Source of the DNA: Microcystis aeruginosa W13-11
GTDB taxonomy: Bacteria; Cyanobacteriota; Cyanobacteriia; Cyanobacteriales; Microcystaceae
NCBI GenBank assembly: GCA_009995705.1
Contig: JAADBR010000002.1
Location: forward strand, 1-64,000
Direction of reading: 5' to 3'
DNA: 64,000 nucleotides
Of this stretch, positions 1-8,289 are shown piece after piece (positions within the stretch are counted from its first letter, which is position 1; each line of letters opens with the position of its first letter). Made by a program: the position numbers and the translations under genes. Under the pieces are notes generated by a model. That model was not told the DNA's origin. It made no database searches and worked only from the letters and a program-made list of their open reading frames with translations.

Positions 1-315
1 TATATTTTCGGCTAGTCTTTTCGTATAGGTTCGTTTACTGGCGACAAAATCTAACTCTTCGCTAAAGGGTTTTCGACAATTATTGCACTTAAATTGACGA
101 CGATTAACTTGTAGATACACTGGTTGTCCTGAGATTGGTAAATCTTTGACTAAATGTCGATGATTTTGATGTAGTTTATCGCTCTCTAAGCCGCAATGAG
201 GACAGGTTGCTTTTTGATTTTTTGATTCGACTGGTCAAACTATACCGATATTTTCTAGGTGTAGATAGCCTTGAATAGAGGTTCCTTTTAGGTTCAAAAA
301 TTTGTCAAGCATCAT
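1..315 (-). mobile_element. ISL3-family transposase, N-terminal remnant running off the window
   Basis: On the minus strand from the ATG at 315 the translation begins MMLDKFLNLKGTSIQGYL and continues with a zinc-finger-like CPHC...CNNC pattern, as in the N-terminus of ISL3 transposases. An in-frame TGA at 235-237 interrupts the frame, but clear transposase sequence continues to the window edge. The copy is therefore probably inactive, unless the stop is a sequencing error. The rest of the element lies outside the window. The family call is from memory of the motif, not from a search. Confidence 0.6.
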
Positions 316-463
316 AGGTAAAATACTCGGGTTTTTGGCTATCATATCAAATCTGAACTCAATTGTCTATCTTTTGGTATTAACCTATTTGTGCCGCAAG
401 TATCTCCCTGTATAGATTTCAGCTACTTTTAGGCGTAGGCACTCTCATCGAATTTTATTTTAA

Positions 464-748
464 GTTAATTATTTGCATAACAATTACCGAAGAGCCAATA
501 AAGCTGACAACGACTATGAAACTGAAGACTTGTTGCTTGAAGCGGAACATATCCAATTCTCGGCTATGGGTAAGCACAATTCTAAGAGACCTGTAGCTGG
601 CTATATCCAATTTCTTGTTTCACTATAAACGCAAGGTAATTGAAACGAGTGGTAGCTTGCTATTCATGCTATTACTGCTAAAGGGTTTGAGCTTAAAGTA
701 ATGCTTTTTGTTCTTGCTTTTATTGTTAATCCATGGATGGCAACTTAG
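464..748 (+). pseudogene. IS982-like transposase, C-terminal remnant
   Basis: One plus-strand frame reads NNYRRANKADNDYETEDLLL, then a KHNSKRPVAGYIQF stretch, and after three stops resumes with HAITAKGFELKVMLFVLA. These blocks resemble the C-terminal third of IS982-family transposases. No start codon or N-terminal half is present, and internal stops and a small deletion separate the blocks. It is a dead fragment next to the ISL3 remnant, so this end of the window is an insertion hot spot. The family assignment is tentative. Confidence 0.45.
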
Positions 749-940
749 GTTATGTAATAATCTAAGAGTTACTGATAATTGCTGATTGTCCGTATTTCTA
801 CAAATGTGAGATGCAGCCTGGGGAAATCTTTACCTAATCAGATTTTCAGAGGTCGGGATATAATTGATTGTCATAAAAGATGATAAAGTCCTCAAAAGTA
901 GTAACTTTTTCTGGCAATTTATTCTGTAATTAAAACAGAC

Positions 941-967
941 AAAAGAGAGAAATAAATTCTCTCTTTT
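941..967 (-). terminator. Hairpin terminator downstream of the 67-aa membrane protein gene
   Basis: A perfect 11-bp stem (941-951 with 957-967) encloses a 5-nt loop. Read on the minus strand the descending arm ends in TTTT. It lies 47 bp past the stop of the minus-strand gene ending at 1015, as expected for an intrinsic terminator of the def downstream gene. Confidence 0.55.
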
Positions 968-1014
968 GCTCGTGAAAATTATGCCAATTTTTAGATAAAC
1001 GAGGGGAATTTATT

Positions 1015-1218
1015 CTATTTGTAATTGGCTCTCGTGTCTTTAACTGCCGCCCAAAAAAGTAGGGCTGTTAATGGTATGCTTGCCGCTAGAATTAAGCCAG
1101 TGGTGGTATTGCCTAAATCCGGTTCTCCTGAACTAATTTCAAAGACACAACCCACACTAGCGATCGCTGCAATACAGGATAATAACAATAAAACGCCGCT
1201 TTTCGGGGTCATCTTCAC
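1015..1218 (-). CDS. Small two-helix membrane protein, function unknown
   Basis: This 67-residue protein has two hydrophobic segments (about residues 7-25 and 40-58) separated by a short acidic linker, and a basic C-terminus (DTRANYK). It follows def by 25 bp on the same strand and is followed by a good hairpin terminator, so it may be co-transcribed with def. The first segment could be a signal anchor and contains a Cys. I do not recognise the family. A plus-strand reading frame over the same interval is judged to be its shadow. Confidence 0.55.
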   Translation of the reverse strand: MKMTPKSGVLLLLSCIAAIASVGCVFEISSGEPDLGNTTTGLILAASIPLTALLFWAAVKDTRANYK

Positions 1219-1243
1219 TCCTCACCTAAATTAACTAATGCCT

Positions 1244-1819
1244 TTATTTTGTCACTTTCTCGACGGGTTTCACCGCTTGCACGGAAAAACCGTGTTTTTT
1301 TAATTCTTCATTGAGTGCCAAATCGTTATCTACTCTATCCACGAACATGACACCATTAAGATGATCCATTTCGTGTTGAATTACCCGCGCTAGTAAACCG
1401 TTAGCTTGCAGTTTTCGCGGTTTCCCCTGTTCATCTTTATAACTCACTTCGATCGCTTGGGGACGGACGACATCTAAAAACACATCGGGAATACTCAAAC
1501 AACCTTCTTCCGCTTTGCACAATTCCCGACTATAACCAATAATTTGGGGATTAATCAGAATTAAGGGCGTATTTTCAGGTTTATCGGGTTCACAATCGAT
1601 GACAATCAATTGTTTATTGACTGCCACTTGCGGGGCTGCTAACCCGATACCATTGGCACTATACATAGTTTGCAGCATTTCTCTGGCTAATTGACGAATG
1701 CTGTCATCGACTTTAGCAATCCGCTTGGCCGGTTGACGCAGGACTCGATCGCCGAGATAATGCAGTTCTAAAGGGGGTTTTTCTAATTTGCGTTTTTCTA
1801 CGGTAACAGTGGCGCTCAT
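1244..1819 (-). CDS. def: Peptide deformylase
   Basis: The enzyme removes the N-formyl group from the initiator methionine of nascent proteins in the cytoplasm, using a bound metal ion. All three family motifs are present in the 191-residue product: GIGLAAPQ at about residues 56-64, EEGCLSIP at 104-111 (metal-binding Cys) and HEMDH at 149-153 (two metal-binding His and the catalytic Glu). The open frame extends 42 codons upstream, but MSATVTVEKRK at 1819 gives the normal length, and the extension runs into a repeat (1857-1951), so the internal ATG is chosen. Confidence 0.95.
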   Translation of the reverse strand: MSATVTVEKRKLEKPPLELHYLGDRVLRQPAKRIAKVDDSIRQLAREMLQTMYSANGIGLAAPQVAVNKQLIVIDCEPDKPENTPLILINPQIIGYSRELCKAEEGCLSIPDVFLDVVRPQAIEVSYKDEQGKPRKLQANGLLARVIQHEMDHLNGVMFVDRVDNDLALNEELKKHGFSVQAVKPVEKVTK

Positions 1820-1856
1820 AAACTTAATTATCGATGGGATGCACAATTTTGATTTT

Positions 1857-1951
1857 AGGGACCTGCGTAGGAATAATATCCCAGCCAGACAGTCGCTCTG
1901 TAGAAGAATCAGACAAGCCATAAATGGTACATTATCAAAGCGCAAGTCCCT
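1857..1951. repeat. MITE-like element A, copy 1
   Basis: The element is about 95 bp with imperfect terminal inverted repeats: AGGGACCTGCG on the left and CGCAAGTCCCT on the right. A near-identical copy in inverse orientation lies at 50194-50287 and shares the internal GTAGAAGAATCAGAC block. It has no coding capacity, and so resembles a non-autonomous MITE. It sits just upstream of the def start and may carry or disturb promoter sequence. Confidence 0.65.
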
Positions 1952-2085
1952 TAGTCACTGGCTCTGGGGCATTTCTCAGGAAAAGGGAGGAAAAAGCCCA
2001 GACTCTTTATAAAATTTTACACTGATCACAGACAGTTCGTCTATATCAGGGAGATGGGGAGGGGAAAAGGGAGAAGGGAGATTTT

Positions 2086-2170
2086 TCAGTTATCAGTAAT
2101 CAGTAATCAGTAATCAATGAACTAAAAACTCAAATCTGATCACTGGTGACTGACAACTGATAACTGATTT
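2086..2170. repeat. Short dispersed repeat cluster (TCAGTTATCAGTAATCAG type)
   Basis: Degenerate tandem 7-8 bp units (CAGTTAT, CAGTAAT, CAGTGA) with both strand senses form a run. Similar runs occur at 18869-19005, 20055-20109, 20714-20742, 55513-55574 and 63832-63872. These are typical intergenic repeats of Microcystis-type genomes, with no coding or clear regulatory content. Confidence 0.7.
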
Positions 2171-2198
2171 AAGGCTGATGGCTGTAGGATTACTTATT

Positions 2199-2280
2199 AA
2201 GTACCTAAGCAAAATTAATTACACATATCTAACTACCTCTTGCCTTTCCTAACCAGGAAATTAATTTTGCACGGCTACTT
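2199..2280. repeat. MITE-like element B, copy 1
   Basis: About 82 bp, with terminal blocks GCAAAATTAATT and AATTAATTTTGC that are perfect inverted repeats. A second copy in the same orientation lies at 50353-50441. The right end overlaps the last codon and stop of the protein kinase gene (2275-2280), so the insertion supplies that gene's stop codon. Confidence 0.7.
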
Positions 2281-3672
2281 ATCAGTAATTGGTATTCCTA
2301 ACCATTGACTTAATTCCGCTGCTAACCATTCAATTTCGGGTTTACTCAGATATTCTTTTGTCTTACTGCTAATAGTATATTCTTTAGTCCCCGCCCAAAT
2401 AGTTAAAGCCATCGGTACATAAACTCGATCACCATCGCCATCTTTGGTATGATAACTATCAGCTTTCACAAGTTTATTAATATGTTCCCGTGCCATTTTC
2501 TTTTTGCCCGGAAGTATCAAACCCCAAATTCGCTGAATGGCAAGAATTTCTTGACTATCAATAGTTATAATTTCCTCTCCTTTGAGACAATAAATAATCT
2601 GGTAAAGCATTCCTAAACCCACAAACCAAAAAGGCAAGGAAAAGAGCAGAAAAAACCAACTCATCCACAGAGGAATAGAAACAGCTCCTCCTGTCCATAC
2701 TAATAAAAAAGCATTCCAAGCGATGGCAAAGGTTCCAAGATAAATTAATTTAGGGGTAAAACCTTCGGGAGGTAAAGATATTTTAATTTTCTCCTCACTT
2801 TTTTGCAACCGTACCCAACTCCCAGCGGGTTTTTCAAGGTTTAAGGAAGTTAATTGCATTTCGTGGAGAGTATTTAAAGCTTGATTGGCTGCCTGTGCTG
2901 ACACAAACCTTTTCTCGAGACTAGGTTCAATTAACTGCCCTAACCAATGAACAAAAGCAGGACTTAAATTGACTAAATTATTTAATTGAATTTTGCCATC
3001 TTTTTGGGGTAAATCGGCGGGATGAATGCCTGTAGCTAGATAGATTAGAGTGGCTCCTAAACTGTATAAATCAGAAGCGGCAACGGTGCGACCACCGAAT
3101 TGTTCTGGAGGCATATAACCGTAGGTTCCGACGATAGTTAAAGTGGACTGTCCCTGTTGGGCAACAGTCTGGACAGAACCAAAATCAATTAAATAAACAT
3201 TGCCGATACTATGACCAGTTCGATCTTTTAATAAGATATTACTAGGTTTCAAATCTCGGTGGATAATTGGCGGGTTAAGTCCATGGAGATAAATTAAAAT
3301 ACCGAAGATAGATTTAGCTAATTCTTGCAGCTCTGATTCACTAAATTTGCGGCCATTTTCTATCTGTTCCTTGAGAGATTTCGCCTCGATATAACTCTGA
3401 ACAAGGGCAAAACCTTGATAGGTATCGGTGCGAACTTCAAAATAGTCGATATATTCAGGAATCGAGCGACAATCTAGATGTTTAAGAGTTTCGGACTCCC
3501 GTTCAAAAAGTTTTAAATCTGTCCATTCAAAATCGGGACTGAAGATTAATAATTTGACGACAACAGTAGCGCCCGTTTTCAGATCTTGGGCGAGAAAAGT
3601 GCGTCTTCCGGTTTGTTTACCTAACTGACTTTGAATTTGGTATCGATCGCCTAAAATTTGCCCTGGCACCAT
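2275..3672 (-). CDS. Membrane-anchored serine/threonine protein kinase
   Basis: The 465-residue protein has an N-terminal Hanks-type kinase domain and a C-terminal membrane part. Seen in the sequence are the ATP-binding lysine in VVVK (about 40), HRDLKPSNILL with catalytic Asp (138-148), DFG (163-165) and a PPEQ activation-segment end (188-191). Two hydrophobic helices lie at roughly 311-365, followed by a soluble domain of about 100 residues that may be a sensor or docking region. The start MVPGQILGDRY places the glycine-rich loop normally, although the loop itself is poor in glycine. Substrates are unknown. The final codon and stop lie inside MITE B. Confidence 0.88.
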   Translation of the reverse strand: MVPGQILGDRYQIQSQLGKQTGRRTFLAQDLKTGATVVVKLLIFSPDFEWTDLKLFERESETLKHLDCRSIPEYIDYFEVRTDTYQGFALVQSYIEAKSLKEQIENGRKFSESELQELAKSIFGILIYLHGLNPPIIHRDLKPSNILLKDRTGHSIGNVYLIDFGSVQTVAQQGQSTLTIVGTYGYMPPEQFGGRTVAASDLYSLGATLIYLATGIHPADLPQKDGKIQLNNLVNLSPAFVHWLGQLIEPSLEKRFVSAQAANQALNTLHEMQLTSLNLEKPAGSWVRLQKSEEKIKISLPPEGFTPKLIYLGTFAIAWNAFLLVWTGGAVSIPLWMSWFFLLFSLPFWFVGLGMLYQIIYCLKGEEIITIDSQEILAIQRIWGLILPGKKKMAREHINKLVKADSYHTKDGDGDRVYVPMALTIWAGTKEYTISSKTKEYLSKPEIEWLAAELSQWLGIPITDK

Positions 3673-4073
3673 ACAATATATTCCTAGGATAATCTTAATT
3701 CTAGGCTAATCGAGAAATTTCTAAACTGCAAGCTAAGAAAACGGAAGTTTGACCGAATCATCAAAACAAAGAAAATTGAGGGCTCTCTTGGGTTTGCTGG
3801 GTAAACCACAAAGACACAAAGGACACAAAGATTGATCGCTCCTATATAAGTTAAACTGATCACAGTAAGAATTAAGAGAGCCAATTAGCCCCTCTCCGTC
3901 TGGGGAATTTTAGTACAAATGCTCAGAGAAACAACTCTGGCACTGCCATGTAGTCTGAAGACGTAATTTAGACAGTCAACAGCTTAGGGGGCAAGGGAGC
4001 AATCAGTTTAATTCCCTTCGAGGTGGAGTTTCCTGATATAGTTTTAGAAGCAGTCGGTTCAAGACAAAAAGAC
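3673..4073. other. Intergenic stretch between the divergent kinase and crtE genes
   Basis: This roughly 400-bp divergent intergenic region should contain the promoters of both neighbours. It carries a CACAAAGACACAAAGGACACAAAG-like dispersed repeat at about 3807-3830. No gene is credible here: a 66-codon minus-strand frame has no family resemblance and runs through the repeat. Confidence 0.6.
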
Positions 4074-5003
4074 ATGGTTACTAGGGGCGAACGAGGAGTA
4101 GGAGTGAGGAAAAACGAGAACTTTTCTCTGGCTTCCTATCTGGAGAAAAAGCGGTTGATTGTCGAGTCAGCTTTGGATAGCTCTTTAGTTATCGGCAATC
4201 CTGCCAAAATCTACGAGGCGATGCGCTATTCTCTCCTCGCCGGCGGCAAACGTCTGCGGCCGATTTTATGTCTGGCTACCTGTGAATTGATGGGGGGTTC
4301 CCTAGAGATGGCTTTACCCACCGCTTGCGCCCTAGAAATGATTCACACTATGTCATTAATTCATGACGATTTACCCGCCATGGATAACGATGATTACCGA
4401 CGCGGGAAATTAACCAATCATAAGGTTTTTGGCGAAGATATTGCTATTTTAGCCGGGGATGGTCTCCTAGCCTACGCTTTCGAGTATGTGGCTACCCAGA
4501 CTCTTAATGTACCTCCCCTACAGATTTTAGAGGTAATTACCCGTTTAGGTCGCACCGTCGGGGCAGCGGGTTTGGTGGGAGGTCAGGTTTTAGACTTGGA
4601 ATCCGAAGGAAACCCTGATATTTCGGCAGAAACCCTCGGTTTTATTCATACTCAGAAAACGGGGGCCCTGTTGGAGACTTCTGTGGTGTCGGGGGCAGTT
4701 TTAGCGGGGGCAAAAGGGGAAGATATAGCTAAATTAGCCCGTTATGCCCAAAATATTGGCTTGGCTTTCCAAATTATCGATGATGTTCTCGATATCACGG
4801 CGACAAAGGAGGAATTAGGCAAAACCGCTGGCAAGGATTTACAGGCACAAAAAGCCACCTATCCCAGTCTCTGGGGTATAGAAGGGTCTCGCCAGCAAGC
4901 TCAACAGTTAATAGATAGTGCCATCAATGAATTGAGTGGCTACGATGAGGCCGCTGAACCTTTACGGGCCATCGCCGAGTATATTGTTAATCGTAAAAAT
5001 TAA
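4074..5003 (+). CDS. crtE: Geranylgeranyl diphosphate synthase
   Basis: This prenyltransferase condenses isopentenyl diphosphate with allylic diphosphates to make the C20 precursor of carotenoids, the chlorophyll phytyl tail and quinones. The first Asp-rich motif DDLPAMDND lies near residues 98-106 and the second, DDVLD, near 236-240. KRLRP and GGQ motifs are also present. The ATG at 4074 gives 309 residues, typical of cyanobacterial CrtE; a GTG at 4023 would add 17 residues but has its purine-rich sequence too close. The next gene starts 17 bp after its stop, suggesting an operon with the PAP2-related gene. Confidence 0.93.
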   Translation: MVTRGERGVGVRKNENFSLASYLEKKRLIVESALDSSLVIGNPAKIYEAMRYSLLAGGKRLRPILCLATCELMGGSLEMALPTACALEMIHTMSLIHDDLPAMDNDDYRRGKLTNHKVFGEDIAILAGDGLLAYAFEYVATQTLNVPPLQILEVITRLGRTVGAAGLVGGQVLDLESEGNPDISAETLGFIHTQKTGALLETSVVSGAVLAGAKGEDIAKLARYAQNIGLAFQIIDDVLDITATKEELGKTAGKDLQAQKATYPSLWGIEGSRQQAQQLIDSAINELSGYDEAAEPLRAIAEYIVNRKN

Positions 5004-5020
5004 ATTAAACGAATGAGATT

Positions 5021-5473
5021 ATGCAGGACTTCCAGCAGGTGTTACACAATCAAATACTGCTAATCTCTCTTTTAGCTTGTTTCACTGCCCAGGGACTAAA
5101 AGCGCTGATTGAATTAATCCGCGATGGTAAGGTGAGTCTGCGCTATCTAGTCTCGTCGGGAGGAATGCCTAGCGCTCACTCGGCACTGGTGGGGGCCTTG
5201 GCTACTGGGGTAGGATTACAGATGGGTTGGTCTAGTGCCGAATTTGCCATCGCTGCGCTTTTTGCGGTTATTGTTATGTATGATGCGGCTGGAGTGCGTC
5301 AGGCAGCGGGAAAACAGGCCCGGATTCTCAATCAAATTATTGATGAAATGTTCCAAGGGGGCAAGGAATTTAACGAGGAACGTTTAAAGGAATTAATTGG
5401 TCATACTCCTTTTCAAGTGCTGGTCGGTTTAAGTTTAGGTATCGGTATCGCCCTGGTGATGCTCTGTCGTTAA
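5021..5473 (+). CDS. Divergent PAP2-family membrane protein (DUF212)
   Basis: The 150-residue hydrophobic protein carries the SGGMPSAHSALVGALATGVG motif of the divergent PAP2/acid phosphatase-haloperoxidase-related family, plus four probable membrane helices. Its position directly after crtE, a common arrangement in cyanobacteria, suggests a role with isoprenoid or lipid diphosphates. That is inference, since the family has no firmly established substrate. Confidence 0.85.
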   Translation: MQDFQQVLHNQILLISLLACFTAQGLKALIELIRDGKVSLRYLVSSGGMPSAHSALVGALATGVGLQMGWSSAEFAIAALFAVIVMYDAAGVRQAAGKQARILNQIIDEMFQGGKEFNEERLKELIGHTPFQVLVGLSLGIGIALVMLCR

Positions 5474-5536
5474 TTGAGGTGTTTTCTGAGGTTGAGATAA
5501 ACTAGATTTAATAACTCAAATCCGGGGTAATCACTT

Positions 5537-6688
5537 ATGTTACAATCCCTAAAAATTGAAGGCTTTCGCGGTTTTCAGAGTTTTGAGATGGCCAATCTTG
5601 GCCGAATTAATCTCTTAGTGGGTAAAAATAATAGCGGTAAAACTTCTATTTTAGAAGCGATTCAGTTTTTGTATGCTCAGAATAATATAGATATATTTCT
5701 TGAAACTATTAGCTATAGAGGTGAGTTTGGTTGGTCAGAAAGTAATCTACTTAGTCGCACTAAAGTTTTTGAAATTTGTCATTTATTTTCTGGGCATGAA
5801 ATCGTCCCAAGTAAAGAAATTATTATCATTGGATCTAGGGAATCACATCAGGAAAGTGTTACTATTTCTGTTAAAAGTATTCCTATACAACTATCTCCAT
5901 TTTCAGACAAAAACGATGATTTAAACAATGATAATATTTTCGACAATGAGGAATGGAATAAACTTCTTTTAAGTATTAGATGGAGTCAATCACAAAAACC
6001 TATTGAACTGGAACTTCTTGCCAACGGTACTCTTGCCAGAGATTCCACAAGAAGAATGGCTAGTTTAAGCAGAATTTCCCATAAAATAGGTATTGATAAT
6101 AAAATTGAATTGAAGTTCTTAACACCATTTTCTCTAACAAGTTCTGATATGGCAGCACTTTTTGATAACATTGTTCTCTCTCCTTTAGAAGATTTAATTA
6201 TTGAATCTTTGAAAATTATTGAGCCAAAAATTGAAAGGATAGCTAGTGTTGGTTTTGGCAAGTATTTAACTTCAAATAACCTGGGTGTTAGAGGTGGGTT
6301 TTTAATCAAAATTAAAAATCATGATCAACCTATACCTATTGGCAGTTTAGGCGATGGATTTTGGCGAATGTTAGGATTAGTTTTAGCAATGGTTAATCTT
6401 GAAAATGGAATTTTATTAATTGATGAAATTGATAGCGGATTGCATTTTACTGTCATGACTGATATGTGGAAATTCGTCTGGGAAACCGCCAAAAAACTCA
6501 ATATTCAGGTATTTGCTACCACTCACAACCGCGATTGTTGGCAAAGTTTAGCCGAATTAATTACCGAAGAAAAAATTACCGATAACGAGATTACTATTCA
6601 AAGGATAGATAAGGACAAGGAAAAAGCAGTTTCCTTCAATACTAGACAAATTTACCTCGCTTCTGAAAGAGATATTGAGGTTCGCTAA
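5537..6688 (+). CDS. AAA family ATPase of the OLD/AAA15 type (defence-like)
   Basis: The 383-residue ATPase starts with the SMC/RecF-like MLQSLKIEGFRGF block. It has Walker A GKNNSGKTS (29-37), an ABC-type signature region SLGDGFWRM (270-278), Walker B ILLIDEID (292-299) and a switch histidine in ATTHNRD (327-333). The following gene starts 2 bp after its stop and encodes a TOPRIM protein, the architecture of two-gene OLD-like or PARIS-like anti-phage systems. Codon use is much more AT-rich than in crtE just upstream, consistent with acquisition. Its assignment to a named system is inference. Confidence 0.85.
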   Translation: MLQSLKIEGFRGFQSFEMANLGRINLLVGKNNSGKTSILEAIQFLYAQNNIDIFLETISYRGEFGWSESNLLSRTKVFEICHLFSGHEIVPSKEIIIIGSRESHQESVTISVKSIPIQLSPFSDKNDDLNNDNIFDNEEWNKLLLSIRWSQSQKPIELELLANGTLARDSTRRMASLSRISHKIGIDNKIELKFLTPFSLTSSDMAALFDNIVLSPLEDLIIESLKIIEPKIERIASVGFGKYLTSNNLGVRGGFLIKIKNHDQPIPIGSLGDGFWRMLGLVLAMVNLENGILLIDEIDSGLHFTVMTDMWKFVWETAKKLNIQVFATTHNRDCWQSLAELITEEKITDNEITIQRIDKDKEKAVSFNTRQIYLASERDIEVR

Positions 6689-6690
6689 AA

Positions 6691-7335
6691 ATGACCAAAA
6701 TACATCCTAAAAAACTCTTGGTAGAGGGAAGAGAAGAAATGAGAGTTATTCCCGAATTAGCAGAAGCTCATGGCATCTCTTGGGGAGAGAAAAAAGACAC
6801 AGCTATTATCTATATTAAACCAGCTGATGGTATTGAGAATTTACTCGATAGGGATAATATTTACAACGAAATCAATGATAGTGGACTAACTCATTTAGGA
6901 ATTATCATAGATGCAGACGAAGAACCTGATAATCGTTGGAAAAGTTTATATAATGCCTGTTTACCAAATATACCTAACTTCCCTCAAAATTTACCAGCAG
7001 CGGGATTAATTATAACTCTAGAATCGGGGATAAAATTCGGTGTGTGGATGATGCCTGATAATCAATCTAGAGGGATGTTAGAGACTTTTTTAGCCTATTT
7101 AGTTCCCGATAATAATCTTTGGCAATATACACAAAACAAGGTGATAGAGGCAAAACAACAAGGGGCAACCTATAGGGATTATCATCTAGATAAGGCTAAT
7201 ATTCATACATATTTAGCTTGGCAAGATCCGCCGGGGAAACAACTTCACGATGCAGTAAAACAAAGAATACTTAATCGCTCCCATCCCCAATCGGCAATTT
7301 TTTTGAGATGGTTACAGGAGTTATATGAGATTTGA
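6691..7335 (+). CDS. DUF3226-like TOPRIM protein, partner of the AAA ATPase
   Basis: The 214-residue protein shows TOPRIM hallmarks: LVEGREE with the catalytic Glu at about 12, and IIIDADEE with the Asp-x-Asp pair at 74 and 76. A conserved PDNQSRGMLETFL segment follows near 122-134, as in DUF3226/DUF4435-type proteins found beside AAA ATPases. It probably acts as a nuclease or effector restrained by the ATPase. The 2-bp spacing implies translational coupling. The family name is recalled from motif and context, not searched. Confidence 0.8.
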   Translation: MTKIHPKKLLVEGREEMRVIPELAEAHGISWGEKKDTAIIYIKPADGIENLLDRDNIYNEINDSGLTHLGIIIDADEEPDNRWKSLYNACLPNIPNFPQNLPAAGLIITLESGIKFGVWMMPDNQSRGMLETFLAYLVPDNNLWQYTQNKVIEAKQQGATYRDYHLDKANIHTYLAWQDPPGKQLHDAVKQRILNRSHPQSAIFLRWLQELYEI

Positions 7336-7422
7336 TAGAACTATGGATCGAAATGGGAATGACAGCCCCATAATATTTCTCTGTACTTTGTTAAATAGGA
7401 AATAGGGGAATAGCAATTATTA

Positions 7423-7541
7423 TAGGTTGGGTTGACCCAAGGAAACCCAACAAAGAGTAACCTTTGGGGTTGTTGGGTTTCGCTTTTTCAAGCAAATTGA
7501 GCCATTTTCGACCCAGTATTGTTGCGCTCAACCCAACCTAC
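7423..7541. repeat. MITE-like element with TAGGTTGGGTTGA termini
   Basis: Perfect 13-bp terminal inverted repeats (TAGGTTGGGTTGA and its complement) bound a roughly 118-bp non-coding element with internal AACCCAAC/GTTGGGTT blocks. It resembles GTTGGGTT palindromic elements widespread in cyanobacteria. It occupies the intergenic gap after the ATPase-TOPRIM pair. Confidence 0.65.
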
Positions 7542-7584
7542 GAGGGGATGCGATCGCACTGCTACAAGATCTGTCTAACAATAG

Positions 7585-7998
7585 TTAGTCAGGGCGAAGT
7601 CGAATCCCGCTAGGACTGATCAACTCTCCACCTCGACCTTCTTGATAGATAATCTGGCCTGATAAATTCTCAGGACTAACTATAATCACACGAACTCTTG
7701 AGCCATCGCTTTCCCAGTAACCAGAAGCACTCGATGTTCTCGTTCTAGGTGTCGTGTATCCACTGTTTATAAATGAAGAACAGGTCTGTTTAAAATCGCC
7801 CCCATCATAGAAAAAATATCTACACCTTTGATTAATGCCCGTTCCCGAATCACTACGTTCTGAGGAGAAAGTTGTAACGCCTCTCTGAGAAATCAACTGT
7901 GCTTGTACTTGCTGATAGTTTGGGATATCTAATATCTGAATGACTGAGAAGATACTGAGTATTAAAGTGAGAATTCTCGGTTTTGTCATTTTGGACAC
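7585..7998 (-). CDS. Small secreted protein, function unknown
   Basis: The 137-residue product begins with a basic n-region and a hydrophobic stretch, then an AQA-like cleavage site near residues 32-34, so it is probably exported. The mature part is Ser/Thr-rich with two Cys (in RCRYFFYDG and KQTCSSF) that could form a disulfide, and a glycine-rich C-terminus ending GGELISPSGIRLRPD. I recognise no domain. It stands alone between a MITE and a repeat-rich spacer. Confidence 0.5.
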   Translation of the reverse strand: MSKMTKPRILTLILSIFSVIQILDIPNYQQVQAQLISQRGVTTFSSERSDSGTGINQRCRYFFYDGGDFKQTCSSFINSGYTTPRTRTSSASGYWESDGSRVRVIIVSPENLSGQIIYQEGRGGELISPSGIRLRPD

Positions 7999-8121
7999 CT
8001 TAAATCACAATTTGATCTAGATGGTCTAACTATGGATTATAGGGAAACTTTCCCCATATCACATCAAATACACACTTTTTAAAGAATCTTTCTGTATATT
8101 AATAGAGCGATCGCAAAAAAC

Positions 8122-8159
8122 TTTCCCCATAACACGACAATAAGTCTGTTATGGGGAAA
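8122..8159. repeat. Long inverted repeat upstream of the transporter gene
   Basis: Perfect 13-bp arms (8122-8134 and 8147-8159, TTTCCCCATAACA and complement) flank a 12-nt loop. A third partial copy, AACTTTCCCCATA, lies near 8047-8059. It may be a terminator for the minus-strand gene region or a small mobile palindrome. The adjacent 8165-8235 stretch is rich in ACCCAAAACCCTA-like runs, with nothing coding. Confidence 0.45.
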
Positions 8160-8289
8160 TTCAACTAAAACCCTAAAACCCAATACCCAAACACCAAAAC
8201 CTAAATCTCAACAGTTAAACCCTAACAGCTAACGCACCGATCGAGCGATCAATTATCATAGAGACAGTAACAAATATTTATGAAACTTC

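Noticed and set aside
1820..1945. N-terminal extension of peptide deformylase
   Set aside because: The extra 42 codons run into MITE A and are absent from the usual family length, so the start at 1819 is used.
1788..2012. Plus-strand frame over the def start
   Set aside because: It is largely MITE A plus the complement of def; no independent support.
3684..3884. 66-codon minus-strand frame upstream of the kinase
   Set aside because: It runs through a dispersed CACAAAG repeat, has no ribosome site and resembles no family.
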